Assembly: GCA_018713145.1 (NCBI GenBank)
Contig: DVFP01000012.1
Span: 62,001-126,000, forward strand
Direction: 5' to 3'
Source: Candidatus Scybalocola faecavium
GTDB lineage: Bacteria > Bacillota > Clostridia > Lachnospirales > Lachnospiraceae
Length of the DNA stretch: 64,000 nt
Shown here: positions 45,509-53,125 of the stretch, piece after piece
Position numbering within the stretch: the first letter of the stretch is position 1
How the letters are laid out: each line of letters begins with the position of its first letter
Notes under the pieces: model-generated
Database searches by the model: none
Seen by the model: the letters and a program-made list of their open reading frames with translations, nothing else
What the model was told of the DNA's origin: nothing
Program-made: the position numbers and the translations under genes

Positions 45509-46708
45509 TTAACTTTTTTCCTCGTCTTTCTCACGGTCTGATCTATCCCCACCGCCATAAAACACCTGACTTATACGCTCCGGTTGATAATCCGGTATAT
45601 AACGGCAGTATTGCTTCAGTTCGAGTCCCCTTAAAATCTCGTCAGAGGATTTTCCGCTGCTTAGATGCATAAAACCGATTGGGGCAAGACGATGGTTTTT
45701 GATGATATTGGCCACAGCTTTTCGATTATGTCCTGTTTTTTCATAAAACTGATCTGTCAGGTCGCAGAAGACTTTAGCCTGATAATTCAGTTCCGCAATC
45801 TTAAAGTCATAATATTTGAAGTAATGGGCAAAATCGGGATGATCGGCGCTTAGATCCTGTATATTTATGGAACCGTTAAGGATCATACGGATAATACGTT
45901 CCTTTGAAAAGCTAAATCCGGATGATAATTTTTTTAGCATAATATAATCCGGGGACTTGATTTTTATCCGATGCCAGTATTGATCAACAACTACAAAACC
46001 TTCCTTTTTTATACTGTGGATAGTGTGATCTTTGGACTGGTTAAGCTTTTCAGCAGCAATCATACAGTCATTAAGGCTTTTCAGAGGAGATTCCACAGGT
46101 TTTTCAATGCCTATATCGAAGATTTCTTCCATCCCTGTAACCGAGTTCCGTGTTCCTATGTGATATAAATGGGCTGTGGGGTAGTGGATAACGATTTCGG
46201 TCTGGGGACTGACCAGCTCAAAGATATAAGTAGTCTTCTGGTCAAGTTTTGACATCTGCCTTTGTAGGAAAATATAATTATCTGCTTCCCGGATCAGATC
46301 AAGGTATGTCTGTCCGGTATGTTTACTGATAATGGCGTCTTTAGCATTGATTGTTGCGTTGGTGGAAAACTGCCATTGCCGGGTATATTTATTCCACCAC
46401 AGCTTTACAATACTCCCATCGATCTTGTCCTGTACTCTGGCTGTTTTCCAATCGATGGGGTCCGCATAAGTTTCAGTGTAATTGCCAAATTTCCGGAATG
46501 GCCAACAGGCTACATCAAGAGTAGAAATATCAATAATGATTCCCCTTGCCTCCTGTACGATAGGATCTGAAAAGTTACTGTTGTGCTCATAATTAAAAAT
46601 CGCATAAGGATGTTCTTCTTTAATGGCAATTTTGTATTCATTTTTTAACAGGTCACGCCAATCCTCATGATCGGCAATAAAACAACATAGTTTTGAATTT
46701 TTGTTCAT
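45509..46708 (-). CDS. ATP-dependent RNA ligase (T4 Rnl1-like nucleotidyltransferase)
   Basis: This 399-residue protein has the ordered motifs of covalent nucleotidyltransferases of the RNA ligase group: EARGIIID and the FRKFGNY block before motif I, motif I K95-IDGS (nucleophile Lys95), IFELVSP (motif III), EGFVVVD (motif IV) and RIKIKSPDY (motif V). The C-terminal 120 residues are helical. The reaction would join RNA ends after adenylylation, as in phage T4 Rnl1 tRNA repair. AAGGAGGGC precedes the ATG. It is transcribed alone, toward mcrC. The RNA substrate is unknown. Confidence 0.85.
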   Translation of the reverse strand: MNKNSKLCCFIADHEDWRDLLKNEYKIAIKEEHPYAIFNYEHNSNFSDPIVQEARGIIIDISTLDVACWPFRKFGNYTETYADPIDWKTARVQDKIDGSIVKLWWNKYTRQWQFSTNATINAKDAIISKHTGQTYLDLIREADNYIFLQRQMSKLDQKTTYIFELVSPQTEIVIHYPTAHLYHIGTRNSVTGMEEIFDIGIEKPVESPLKSLNDCMIAAEKLNQSKDHTIHSIKKEGFVVVDQYWHRIKIKSPDYIMLKKLSSGFSFSKERIIRMILNGSINIQDLSADHPDFAHYFKYYDFKIAELNYQAKVFCDLTDQFYEKTGHNRKAVANIIKNHRLAPIGFMHLSSGKSSDEILRGLELKQYCRYIPDYQPERISQVFYGGGDRSDREKDEEKS

Positions 46709-47039
46709 AAGCCCTCCTTATTTGTGCCGTACATCTGTCTTTACATATTATAAGATTGCTATACTGGCAGATACTTTTCGCTGTATGATCAGTATCACGG
46801 ATGTTCTCGGCATTGATAAAAAATAATCTATATCTGCAATTATAGGGTATGTCTTAATAACATAAAAGGGGAGGATAAGAAAAATTTTTTTGGGGGGGAC
46901 ATATAAAAACATTCCCGGGGATAATCCGTGTACACAAACCTTTAAGCTTGTCAAGGGACTTTTAAAAAAAATTTAGTAGCTGATACCAGTTCGACCAGCT
47001 GAATTGGCGCATTTTTTTGTAAAAAAACGAATCCACCTA

Positions 47040-47068
47040 TTGACAAATTTTTTACTTAATGGTAAGCT
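47040..47068 (+). promoter_or_regulatory. Promoter of the rplU operon
   Basis: A perfect TTGACA is followed after 17 bp by TAAGCT, a weak -10, with the L21 leader immediately downstream. Confidence 0.55.
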
Positions 47069-47072
47069 CTAA

Positions 47073-47140
47073 TAGTGTGCCGCATAGTGAGGTTTTCAAG
47101 TGCTTTTTAAGCCACCGTAACTAGCGAGTAATGATAATAG
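47073..47140 (+). ncRNA. Candidate L21 leader (autoregulatory mRNA element)
   Basis: The sequence GTGCCGCATAGTGAGG and the later CCGTAACTAGCGAGTAA, just before the rplU ribosome binding site, resemble the Firmicute L21 leader RNA thought to bind ribosomal protein L21. Position, length and promoter distance fit; I could not run a covariance model. Confidence 0.5.
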
Positions 47141-47150
47141 GAGGTGCCAT

Positions 47151-47459
47151 ATGTACGCAATTATTGCAACAGGTGGTAAACAGTACAAAGTAGCCGAAGG
47201 CGATATCATTAATGTTGAAAAGCTTGGCGTGGAAGCCGGCGAATCCGTAACTTTTGATCAGGTTCTTGTTGTAAGCGGGGACGAAGTTAAAGTTGGAAAT
47301 CCTACCGTTGAAGGCGCAAGTGTTGCAGCAACAGTTGTAGGCAACGTTAAAGGCAAAAAAGTCATCGTTTACAAGTTTAAGAGAAAAACTGGTTATCACA
47401 AGAAAAACGGCCACAGACAGGCTTATACAAAAGTTAAGATTGAAAAGATCAATGCTTAA
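47151..47459 (+). CDS. rplU: 50S ribosomal protein L21
   Basis: This 102-residue protein starts [18 protein letters not shown] and ends with [17 protein letters not shown], both typical of L21, which binds 23S rRNA in the large subunit. TAGGAGG precedes the ATG. It heads the operon that continues through prp, rpmA and obgE. Confidence 0.97.
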   Translation: MYAIIATGGKQYKVAEGDIINVEKLGVEAGESVTFDQVLVVSGDEVKVGNPTVEGASVAATVVGNVKGKKVIVYKFKRKTGYHKKNGHRQAYTKVKIEKINA

Positions 47460-47480
47460 TTTTTCCGTTTGTGAAATGTT

Positions 47481-47801
47481 ATGATCAAGATAACAGTTTA
47501 CAAGGACAGCAGAAGTTATACAGGTTTTAAGTCTGAGGGACATGCCGGATACGCAGAGGAAGGATATGATATTATCTGTGCCGCTGTTTCCGTGCTGACA
47601 GTAAATACCATTAACTCTATTGAATCGTTTACTTCCGACACGTTTCATGTGAAACAAAAGGATGGATTTATAGAGTGTCGGTTTGATCATCCCCTCTCTT
47701 CGGAAGCTGTATTGCTGATGAATTCCATGATTCTTGGTTTACAGGAAATCGAAAAAGATTATGGTCATGAATATATTCGACTTATATTCAAGGAGGTGTA
47801 A
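47481..47801 (+). CDS. prp: Ribosomal-processing cysteine protease Prp
   Basis: This 106-residue protease has the Prp motif [18 protein letters not shown], with catalytic His21 and Cys33. Prp removes the N-terminal extension of ribosomal protein L27, encoded next, and the cleavable motif is present there. The gene overlaps the region of the rpmA Shine-Dalgarno, so synthesis of protease and substrate is linked. Confidence 0.94.
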   Translation: MIKITVYKDSRSYTGFKSEGHAGYAEEGYDIICAAVSVLTVNTINSIESFTSDTFHVKQKDGFIECRFDHPLSSEAVLLMNSMILGLQEIEKDYGHEYIRLIFKEV

Positions 47802-47805
47802 GGCA

Positions 47806-48096
47806 ATGTTAAAAATGAACCTTCAGATTTTCGCTCATAAAAAGGGTGTTGGTTCTACAAAGAACGGCAGAGATTCTGAGTCCAAAAGACTTGGTGCTAA
47901 AAGAGCAGACGGACAGTTTGTAAAAGCTGGCAACATTCTTTACAGACAGCGCGGAACAAAGATCCATCCCGGTGTGAACGTGGGACGCGGCGGAGATGAT
48001 ACATTATTTGCTCTGGTAGACGGTGTTGTAAGATTTGAAAGAAAAGGCAGAGACAAAAAGCAGGTTTCTATCTACCCCGTAGCTGCAAACGAATAA
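47806..48096 (+). CDS. rpmA: 50S ribosomal protein L27 (with Prp-cleaved leader)
   Basis: This 96-residue protein begins [14 protein letters not shown], the Firmicute-type extension in which Prp cuts after Phe9 to expose the mature N-terminus near the peptidyl transferase centre. The rest ([18 protein letters not shown] and [10 protein letters not shown]) is standard L27. The ATG at 47806 lies five bases after the prp stop, with AAGGAGG upstream. Confidence 0.97.
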   Translation: MLKMNLQIFAHKKGVGSTKNGRDSESKRLGAKRADGQFVKAGNILYRQRGTKIHPGVNVGRGGDDTLFALVDGVVRFERKGRDKKQVSIYPVAANE

Positions 48097-48103
48097 TAGC
48101 ATT

Positions 48104-48145
48104 AAAAAACGACTTCAGATTTACCCAAATTTGAAGTCGTTTTTT
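48104..48145. terminator. Terminator after rpmA
   Basis: A 14-bp stem (AAAAAACGACTTCA) with a 14-nt loop is followed by T residues. It can work in both directions and may end or attenuate the rplU-prp-rpmA transcript before obgE. Confidence 0.88.
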
Positions 48146-48146
48146 A

Positions 48147-48446
48147 CTATGAAAGCCCGGCAAGGGGCTGGGCAGACGGACAAGCTTGCTTGAACGGATG
48201 CACAGACATTTGCCAGCAAGGCGGTATGAGCACGGGGATGCCGCAGGCAGCCGGAAAGTGCGGCGCTGAACGTCCAGGGGACGTTCGCCTAGCGCCGACC
48301 GAAGCGGAGCGTAGACATACCGTCGTCGATTGCGGGAGCACGCAGTGCGGAGCAATCGGCTTTCATATCTGCAGTGCTGCCGCGCCCTGCGCGGCGGATC
48401 AGTTCCTATGAGAAAGCCTGGCAAGAGACCGGGCAGACGGACAAAC
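48147..48446. repeat. GC-rich structured repeat element bounded by a ~38-bp direct repeat
   Basis: Two copies of CTATG(AG)AAAGCC followed by GGCAAG and GGGCAGACGGACAA lie at 48147-48185 and 48406-48446. Substitutions in the short internal hairpin partly preserve pairing. Between them is a GC-rich stretch with a nested hairpin at about 48262-48297 (GGCGCT/AGCGCC around GAACGTCC/GGACGTTC). Frames crossing it do not look coding. It resembles dispersed palindromic repeats of Lachnospiraceae, but copy number cannot be tested here. Confidence 0.6.
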
Positions 48447-48459
48447 AGGAGGTGAAAAA

Positions 48460-49743
48460 ATGTTTGTAGATAAAGCGAATATTTATATCCGTTCCGGCAA
48501 AGGCGGCGATGGCCACGTAAGTTTCCGGAGAGAAATGTACGTTCCTGCCGGAGGACCGGACGGCGGCGATGGCGGCAAAGGCGGCGATGTGATTTTTGAA
48601 GTGGACAGCGGATTAAACACGCTGATGGATTTCCGCCATGTACGGAAATATTGCGCCGGTGACGGTGAACCAGGCGGAAAGCGCAGATGCCACGGGAAGG
48701 ACGGAGAAGATATTATCATTAAAGTTCCTGAAGGCACTGTGATCCGGGACACAGACAGCGGTCTGGTCATTGCGGATATGTCCGGCGACAACAAAAGAGA
48801 AGTCCTTTTAAAAGGCGGCAGAGGCGGCAAGGGAAATATGAACTATGCTACAGCTACCATGCAGGCGCCTAAATATGCCCAGCCGGGACAAAAAGCCCTG
48901 GAGCTGAATGTGACCTTAGAGCTTAAGGTCATTGCCGATGTGGGGCTGGTAGGCTTCCCAAATGTGGGAAAATCCACCTTTTTATCCCGTGTGACAAATG
49001 CCCGTCCAAAGATCGCCAATTATCATTTTACTACATTAAATCCCAATCTTGGCGTTGTGGATCTGGACGGGGGCAAAGGCTTTGTGATTGCCGATATTCC
49101 GGGGATCATTGAAGGCGCGTCTCAGGGCGTGGGCCTTGGACATGACTTTTTAAGACATATTGAACGGACAAAGGTGATCATCCATATTGTGGACGCTGCC
49201 AGCGTGGAAGGCCGTGACCCCATCACGGATATTTATGCCATTAATAAAGAGCTGGAGGCTTACAATCCGGAAATCTTAAAAAGGCCCCAGGTGATTGCTG
49301 CCAATAAGATCGATGCTTTATATGACGGTGAAAACGATGACGCTATCCTTCTCCTTAAGGAGACTTTCGAGCCGGAAGGCATTGCCGTATTCCCGATTTC
49401 CGCAGTCAGCGGCCAGGGGTTAAAACCTCTTTTATACCATGTCCGCAAGCTTCTGGATGAGATGGATGACGCCCCGACCGTTTTTGAGCGGGAGTTCTTC
49501 CCGGAAAATGTCCGTTTTGAAGAGCCGTACACTGTTGAAAAAGATGAGGACGGCGTTTATGTGGTGGAAGGCCCGAGAATCGAACGTATGCTTGGATATA
49601 CAAATCTGGAATCAGAGAAAGGCTTTGATTTCTTCCAGAAATTTATGAAGGAAAATGGCATTTTAGACCAACTGGAAGCTTTAGGGATCCAGGAGGGTGA
49701 TACGGTGCGCATGTATAACCTTCAGTTTGATTATTATAAATAA
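48460..49743 (+). CDS. obgE: GTPase ObgE/CgtA
   Basis: This 427-residue GTPase has the glycine-rich N-terminal Obg domain (about 1-157; GGPDGGDGGKGGDV), a G domain with G1 GFPNVGKST, G3 DIPGII and G4 NKID, and the C-terminal OCT domain (GPRIERMLGYTNLES). It acts in late assembly of the 50S subunit and in stress control. AGGAGGTG precedes the ATG. The repeat element and a terminator separate it from rpmA, so it may have a separate promoter that I could not identify. Confidence 0.97.
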   Translation: MFVDKANIYIRSGKGGDGHVSFRREMYVPAGGPDGGDGGKGGDVIFEVDSGLNTLMDFRHVRKYCAGDGEPGGKRRCHGKDGEDIIIKVPEGTVIRDTDSGLVIADMSGDNKREVLLKGGRGGKGNMNYATATMQAPKYAQPGQKALELNVTLELKVIADVGLVGFPNVGKSTFLSRVTNARPKIANYHFTTLNPNLGVVDLDGGKGFVIADIPGIIEGASQGVGLGHDFLRHIERTKVIIHIVDAASVEGRDPITDIYAINKELEAYNPEILKRPQVIAANKIDALYDGENDDAILLLKETFEPEGIAVFPISAVSGQGLKPLLYHVRKLLDEMDDAPTVFEREFFPENVRFEEPYTVEKDEDGVYVVEGPRIERMLGYTNLESEKGFDFFQKFMKENGILDQLEALGIQEGDTVRMYNLQFDYYK

Positions 49744-49754
49744 GGAGTATGAAA

Positions 49755-50054
49755 ATGATAAAAACCTCAAAACAGCGGGCTTATTTAAAAAGCCTTGCCA
49801 TGACTATGGACCCGGTGTGCCATGTAGGGAAATCATCATTAACGCCAGAGCTTACAAAGGCTGTGGATGAAGCGCTGACAGCCCGGGAGCTGATCAAAAT
49901 TGCCGTGCTGCAAAACTGTACCGATGATCCCCGTGAGATCGCGGATTATCTGGCAGAGCGGACCCATTCCCAGGTAGTCCAGGTGATCGGCAAAAAGATT
50001 GTTTTATACCGGGAAGGAAAAGATAATAAAAAGAAAATCGTTCTTCCGGACTAA
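49755..50054 (+). CDS. yhbY: YhbY family RNA-binding protein (CRM domain)
   Basis: This 99-residue protein is a single CRM domain with the family signatures HVGKSSLTPELTKAVDEAL, ARELIKIAVLQN and QVIGKKIVLYR. YhbY binds pre-50S ribosomal particles. The start at 49755 has AAGGAG seven bases upstream; the ATG at 49749 is too close to it. Confidence 0.94.
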   Translation: MIKTSKQRAYLKSLAMTMDPVCHVGKSSLTPELTKAVDEALTARELIKIAVLQNCTDDPREIADYLAERTHSQVVQVIGKKIVLYREGKDNKKKIVLPD

Positions 50055-50069
50055 ATAATGGAGGCTGCC

Positions 50070-50687
50070 ATGGAGAAAAAGACTAAGAGGGTTGGAATCA
50101 TGGGCGGCACTTTTGATCCGGTCCATATCGGCCATCTGCTCATTGCGGAGCAGAGCTACCGCCAGTATGGGCTGGATTATGTTATATTTATGCCTGCCGG
50201 ACATCCTCCCCATAAGCAGGATCAGAATATTGTTAGCAGCAAGGACCGTCTTGCCATGCTCCGCCTGGCAACAGAGGATATTCCCTATTTTCGGGTTTCC
50301 GACTATGAGCTTGAAAAAAAGGGATTGTCTTATACCTTTGAAACCCTTTCTGATCTTTCAGGAAAATTTCCGGAAACACAGTATTATTTTATCATGGGAG
50401 CTGATTCCATAAAGGATATGGACCATTGGCGCCATCCGGAGATCATCCTTAGACTGGCCCATATTCTGGCTGCGGTCCGGGAAGATACGGATCTGGATGC
50501 TCTTGAAAATGAGGCGGACAAGCTTCGCAAAAAGTACCGCGGAAAGATTTCTATCCTTGGTGCTCCCGAAATGGATATTTCCTCACGGGAGCTGCGCAGC
50601 CGTATTGCTTCCGGCCAGTCCATCCGTTTTATGGTGCCGGAAAAGGTCCGGAATTATATTGATTATTATCATTTATACAGAGGTTAA
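50070..50687 (+). CDS. nadD: Nicotinate-nucleotide adenylyltransferase
   Basis: This 205-residue enzyme adenylylates nicotinate mononucleotide in NAD synthesis. The nucleotidyltransferase motif GGTFDPVHIGHL is near the start, followed by MPAGHPPHK, FIMGADSI, and ISSRELRSRIASG near the end. I chose the ATG at 50070, with TGGAGG five bases upstream; an in-frame ATG at 50058 overlaps the Shine-Dalgarno. Confidence 0.96.
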   Translation: MEKKTKRVGIMGGTFDPVHIGHLLIAEQSYRQYGLDYVIFMPAGHPPHKQDQNIVSSKDRLAMLRLATEDIPYFRVSDYELEKKGLSYTFETLSDLSGKFPETQYYFIMGADSIKDMDHWRHPEIILRLAHILAAVREDTDLDALENEADKLRKKYRGKISILGAPEMDISSRELRSRIASGQSIRFMVPEKVRNYIDYYHLYRG

Positions 50688-50737
50688 TGCCTGGAATGCC
50701 AGGCCATACAGCTTAAAGGATCACAGGAGGATGCTTT

Positions 50738-51316
50738 ATGTTCTATACGATTACGGAAATCCATGAAATTTTAAGAAAAAAGCAGACCGGCTCCCGTTTT
50801 GTCCATACGTTGGGGGTTCAGTATACAAGCGCCTGTCTGGCCATGCGGTATGGCGCGGATCTGGAAAAGGCACAGATTGCCGGAGTGCTCCATGACTGCG
50901 CCAAGCATATGAAACCGGAAAAGCTCCTGGAAAAATGCCGGAAGCATGACCTTTTAGTGACTCAGGCCCAGGAACGCCATCCATTTTTGCTCCACGGACG
51001 GGTTGGGGCTTACATTGCCAGGAAAAAATACGGCGTAGATGATCCGGATATTTTAAATGCTATTGAATGGCATACCACCGGACGTCCTGAGATGAGCCTT
51101 TTGGAAAAGATCGTATTTACGGCGGATTATATTGAGCCAAACCGGAATAAGGCCCCCAATCTGGAAAAACTGCGCAAAATCAGTTTCGAGGATCTTGATC
51201 GGGCAGTATATCTGATCCTGGAGCAGACCCTTGAATACCTTCAGGAGTCCCCTCAGGATGTGGATGAAATGTCTGAGGTGACCTTCCGCTATTATAAAGA
51301 TCTGTTAAAGCTTTAA
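50738..51316 (+). CDS. yqeK: YqeK family HD-domain Ap4A hydrolase
   Basis: This 192-residue protein has an HD domain with RFVHTLGVQYTSACLA, VLHDCAKHM and HGRVGAYIARKKYGV, and a later WHTTGRPEMSLLEKIVFTADYIEPNR. Family members hydrolyse diadenosine tetraphosphate symmetrically to ADP. It follows nadD, as in most Firmicutes. CAGGAGG precedes the ATG. Confidence 0.94.
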   Translation: MFYTITEIHEILRKKQTGSRFVHTLGVQYTSACLAMRYGADLEKAQIAGVLHDCAKHMKPEKLLEKCRKHDLLVTQAQERHPFLLHGRVGAYIARKKYGVDDPDILNAIEWHTTGRPEMSLLEKIVFTADYIEPNRNKAPNLEKLRKISFEDLDRAVYLILEQTLEYLQESPQDVDEMSEVTFRYYKDLLKL

Positions 51317-51333
51317 AAAGGAGTAAATTGCCC

Positions 51334-51693
51334 ATGAGTGATTCAAAGAAAATGGCCCGTCTGGCCCTTCACGCCCTGGAGGATAAAAAAGCCATTGACG
51401 CAAAGGTCATTGATATACAAAATGTTTCTGTTATTGCCGATTATTTTATCATTGCCAGCGGCAGTAATAAAAACCAGGTTCAGGCGCTTGCAGATAATGT
51501 ATCTGAAGAGCTTGGCAAGGCCGGATATTTTCCAAAACATACGGAAGGCTATTCTACAGCCAACTGGATCCTTTTAGATTATTCGGACATTATCATCCAT
51601 ATATTTTCTGAGGAAGACCGGCTGTTTTATGATCTGGAACGGATCTGGAGAGAAGGCAGTATTGTAGAGGCCTCAGATCTGGACGAGGATTAA
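51334..51693 (+). CDS. rsfS: Ribosomal silencing factor RsfS
   Basis: This 119-residue protein has the RsfS pattern VSVIADYFIIASGSNKNQVQ and a WILLDYSDIIIHIFSEEDR block. RsfS binds L14 and blocks subunit joining under starvation. The start is the ATG at 51334; a TTG two codons earlier is in frame. It ends the rplU-to-rsfS cluster. No LytR-type gene lies between yqeK and rsfS, unlike many relatives. Confidence 0.95.
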   Translation: MSDSKKMARLALHALEDKKAIDAKVIDIQNVSVIADYFIIASGSNKNQVQALADNVSEELGKAGYFPKHTEGYSTANWILLDYSDIIIHIFSEEDRLFYDLERIWREGSIVEASDLDED

Positions 51694-51712
51694 GAAAATA
51701 TTCAGAACGCGC

Positions 51713-51747
51713 CATAGGTTTACATAATATTTTTATGTAAACCTATG
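51713..51747. repeat. Perfect 15-bp hairpin after rsfS
   Basis: CATAGGTTTACATAA and its inverse are separated by five bases. It lacks a T tail on the plus strand and could be a weak terminator or an mRNA end. Confidence 0.65.
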
Positions 51748-51780
51748 ACATACAAATAATTTTGGACATTCCGTCAGCGA

Positions 51781-51826
51781 AGAAGTCCTTGCCCACATCA
51801 GGCGATGGATGTGGGCAAGGACTTCT
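51781..51826. repeat. Perfect 19-bp GC-rich hairpin between rsfS and lexA
   Basis: AGAAGTCCTTGCCCACATC (51781-51799) and its exact inverse (51808-51826) flank an eight-base loop. It is not followed by a T run and is unusually long for this position. Confidence 0.75.
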
Positions 51827-51843
51827 GTGACTGTTCGGAAACA

Positions 51844-51893
51844 AAAAAGGTCTGTGAATTTTGGATTTTACTCCATCACTCACAGACCTTTTT
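51844..51893. terminator. Bidirectional terminator between rsfS and lexA
   Basis: AAAAAGGTCTGTGA pairs with TCACAGACCTTTTT around a loop of about 22 bases, and T runs are present on both strands. It ends five bases before the lexA stop. Confidence 0.8.
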
Positions 51894-51898
51894 ATATC

Positions 51899-52516
51899 TT
51901 ACATACCCATACGCATAAGACCGATTACTTTTCCGATCACTTCTACAGAATTCACGATAATAGGATTCATAGTATCGTTTTCCGGCTGAAGGCGGTAGTA
52001 GCCGTCCTCTTTAAAAAAGCGCTTTACAGTAGCGCTGTCATCAAGGAGAGCCACAACAATATCTCCGTTATCCGCCGAAGACTGGCGCTGGACGATGACC
52101 TGATCACCGTCAAAAATCCCGGCATTGATCATACTTTCTCCCCGGACTTTAAGCATAAACGCGTCGGCGTTGGGAAGCAGTTCAACAGGGATGGGAAAAT
52201 ATCCCTGGATATTTTCCACAGCCAGGATCGGCTCGCCGGCAGTAATCGTTCCTACAATAGGAACATTCACCACTTCACGGCGGGAAAGAGCAAACTCATC
52301 ATCAACGATCTCAATAGCCCTGGGCTTTGTAGGATCCCTGCGGATATAGCCGTTTTTCTCAAGTGTTTCCAGATGGGAGTGGACCGATGAGGTAGAGCGG
52401 AGATGAACAGCTTCACAAATCTCCCGTACTGCAGGAGGATAGCCTTTCTCCAAAATCTGTTTTTTAATATATTCCAAAATCTCCAGCTGTTTTGCGCTGA
52501 TCTTTCCTTTATCCAT
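51899..52516 (-). CDS. lexA: LexA repressor (SOS response)
   Basis: This 205-residue protein has an N-terminal winged helix (residues 1-65; [20 protein letters not shown]), the autocleavage site Ala93-Gly94 (ITAGEP), and the Ser128/Lys165 dyad (GESM and TVKRFF). RecA filaments trigger self-cleavage, which derepresses SOS genes. I chose the ATG at 52516 with AGGAGG upstream; a longer frame from 52597 runs through the promoter. LexA-box-like sequences lie just upstream, so the gene is autoregulated. Confidence 0.97.
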   Translation of the reverse strand: MDKGKISAKQLEILEYIKKQILEKGYPPAVREICEAVHLRSTSSVHSHLETLEKNGYIRRDPTKPRAIEIVDDEFALSRREVVNVPIVGTITAGEPILAVENIQGYFPIPVELLPNADAFMLKVRGESMINAGIFDGDQVIVQRQSSADNGDIVVALLDDSATVKRFFKEDGYYRLQPENDTMNPIIVNSVEVIGKVIGLMRMGM

Positions 52517-52568
52517 GAAACAAACCTCCTGAGTATGTATGATTCCTCTAACGAACTTATATATATAC

Positions 52569-52597
52569 ATCATACCATATCGAACATATTTTTGCAA
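52569..52597 (-). promoter_or_regulatory. lexA promoter
   Basis: On the minus strand TTGCAA and TATGAT are 17 bp apart, with a GTTCG LexA half-site in the spacer, about 50 bp before the lexA ATG. Confidence 0.65.
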
Positions 52598-52628
52598 ACA
52601 TTTGTTTTTGCGAAAATATGTTCGATAT
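52577..52628. promoter_or_regulatory. LexA operator region with a perfect 16-bp inverted repeat
   Basis: ATATCGAACATATTTT (52577-52592) and its inverse (52613-52628) flank a 20-bp centre. Each arm contains an imperfect LexA box of the GAAC-N4-GTTC type. The element lies between the two divergent promoters. Confidence 0.7.
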
Positions 52629-52633
52629 TTCTA

Positions 52634-52662
52634 TTGACAAAAGAACAAATGTTCTCTATAAT
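52634..52662 (+). promoter_or_regulatory. Consensus promoter of the yneA-like gene with embedded LexA box
   Basis: A perfect TTGACA and a perfect TATAAT are 17 bp apart. The spacer contains AGAACAAATGTTCT (52642-52655), a perfect GAAC-N4-GTTC LexA box; an imperfect second copy lies at 52673-52684. Bound LexA would block RNA polymerase directly. Confidence 0.9.
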
Positions 52663-52710
52663 CATAAATGCAAACAAATGTTCTGGTTTTGGATAAAGGA
52701 GGAGTTTACT

Positions 52711-53040
52711 ATGAAGATGAAAAAGTCGATGCTAAAAAAACGTTTTGCCACCTTGTTTTTTCTGATTGTCATGGCTTTTGCCCTTGTATTTATTTTCGGT
52801 TCTACAAAAGCCTCTGCTGATTCCCGCCACCGGGAGAATGACCGGAAGTTTTTTACCAGTTATGTCGTTGAGTCCCAGGACACTCTGTGGGGAATCGCCT
52901 GGCAGTATATAACGCCGGAATATGACAGTATGGATGAGTATATCCATGAGATCCTTTGTACGAATCAGTTGGATTCCACCAGGATTTATCCCGGACAGTT
53001 GATCCTTATCCCTTATTATGCAGATGCGCCTATGTATTAA
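52711..53040 (+). CDS. yneA: LysM-domain protein, probable SOS cell-division suppressor (YneA-like)
   Basis: This 109-residue protein has a basic start, one membrane helix at about 11-30 (FATLFFLIVMAFALVFIFG) and an extracellular LysM domain at about 52-103 (YVVESQDTLWGIAWQY and YPGQLILIP). Size, layout and divergent position next to lexA match Bacillus YneA, which halts division after DNA damage. The LexA box in its promoter supports SOS control. Sequence similarity outside LysM is low, so the function is inferred from context. Confidence 0.8.
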   Translation: MKMKKSMLKKRFATLFFLIVMAFALVFIFGSTKASADSRHRENDRKFFTSYVVESQDTLWGIAWQYITPEYDSMDEYIHEILCTNQLDSTRIYPGQLILIPYYADAPMY

Positions 53041-53125
53041 GTATCTGAGATTTCGCCGTTGTGCGCCTGTGTGTTCCCCTGCAGTAGCAGACTGGGGATG
53101 TATTTAAGCGCCTTCATCGCTCAGA

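Larger units (their letters stand above)
46709..47150. other. Intergenic region between RNA ligase and rplU
   Basis: This 442-bp region has no gene. The left half presumably holds the RNA ligase promoter; a TATAAT is visible on the minus strand near 46747-46752 without a good -35. The right half holds the rplU promoter (47040-47068) and leader. A run of seven T then seven G at about 46890-46905 is notable. Confidence 0.55.

Noticed and set aside
35160-46708. A duplicated gene end flanking cassette B, as for cassette A
   Set aside because: I compared the end of the cytidylate-kinase-like gene with sequences after cassette B, mcrC and the RNA ligase and saw no second copy.
46709-47039. Shared cassette A/B promoter motif before the RNA ligase gene
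   Set aside because: Neither the ATGCACAA box nor the TTCCTTTTAT-N17-TATAAT arrangement is present on the minus strand there.
48190-48411. Overlapping frames on both strands inside the GC-rich repeat element
   Set aside because: They read through hairpins and lack starts with Shine-Dalgarno sites; long frames are expected by chance at high GC.
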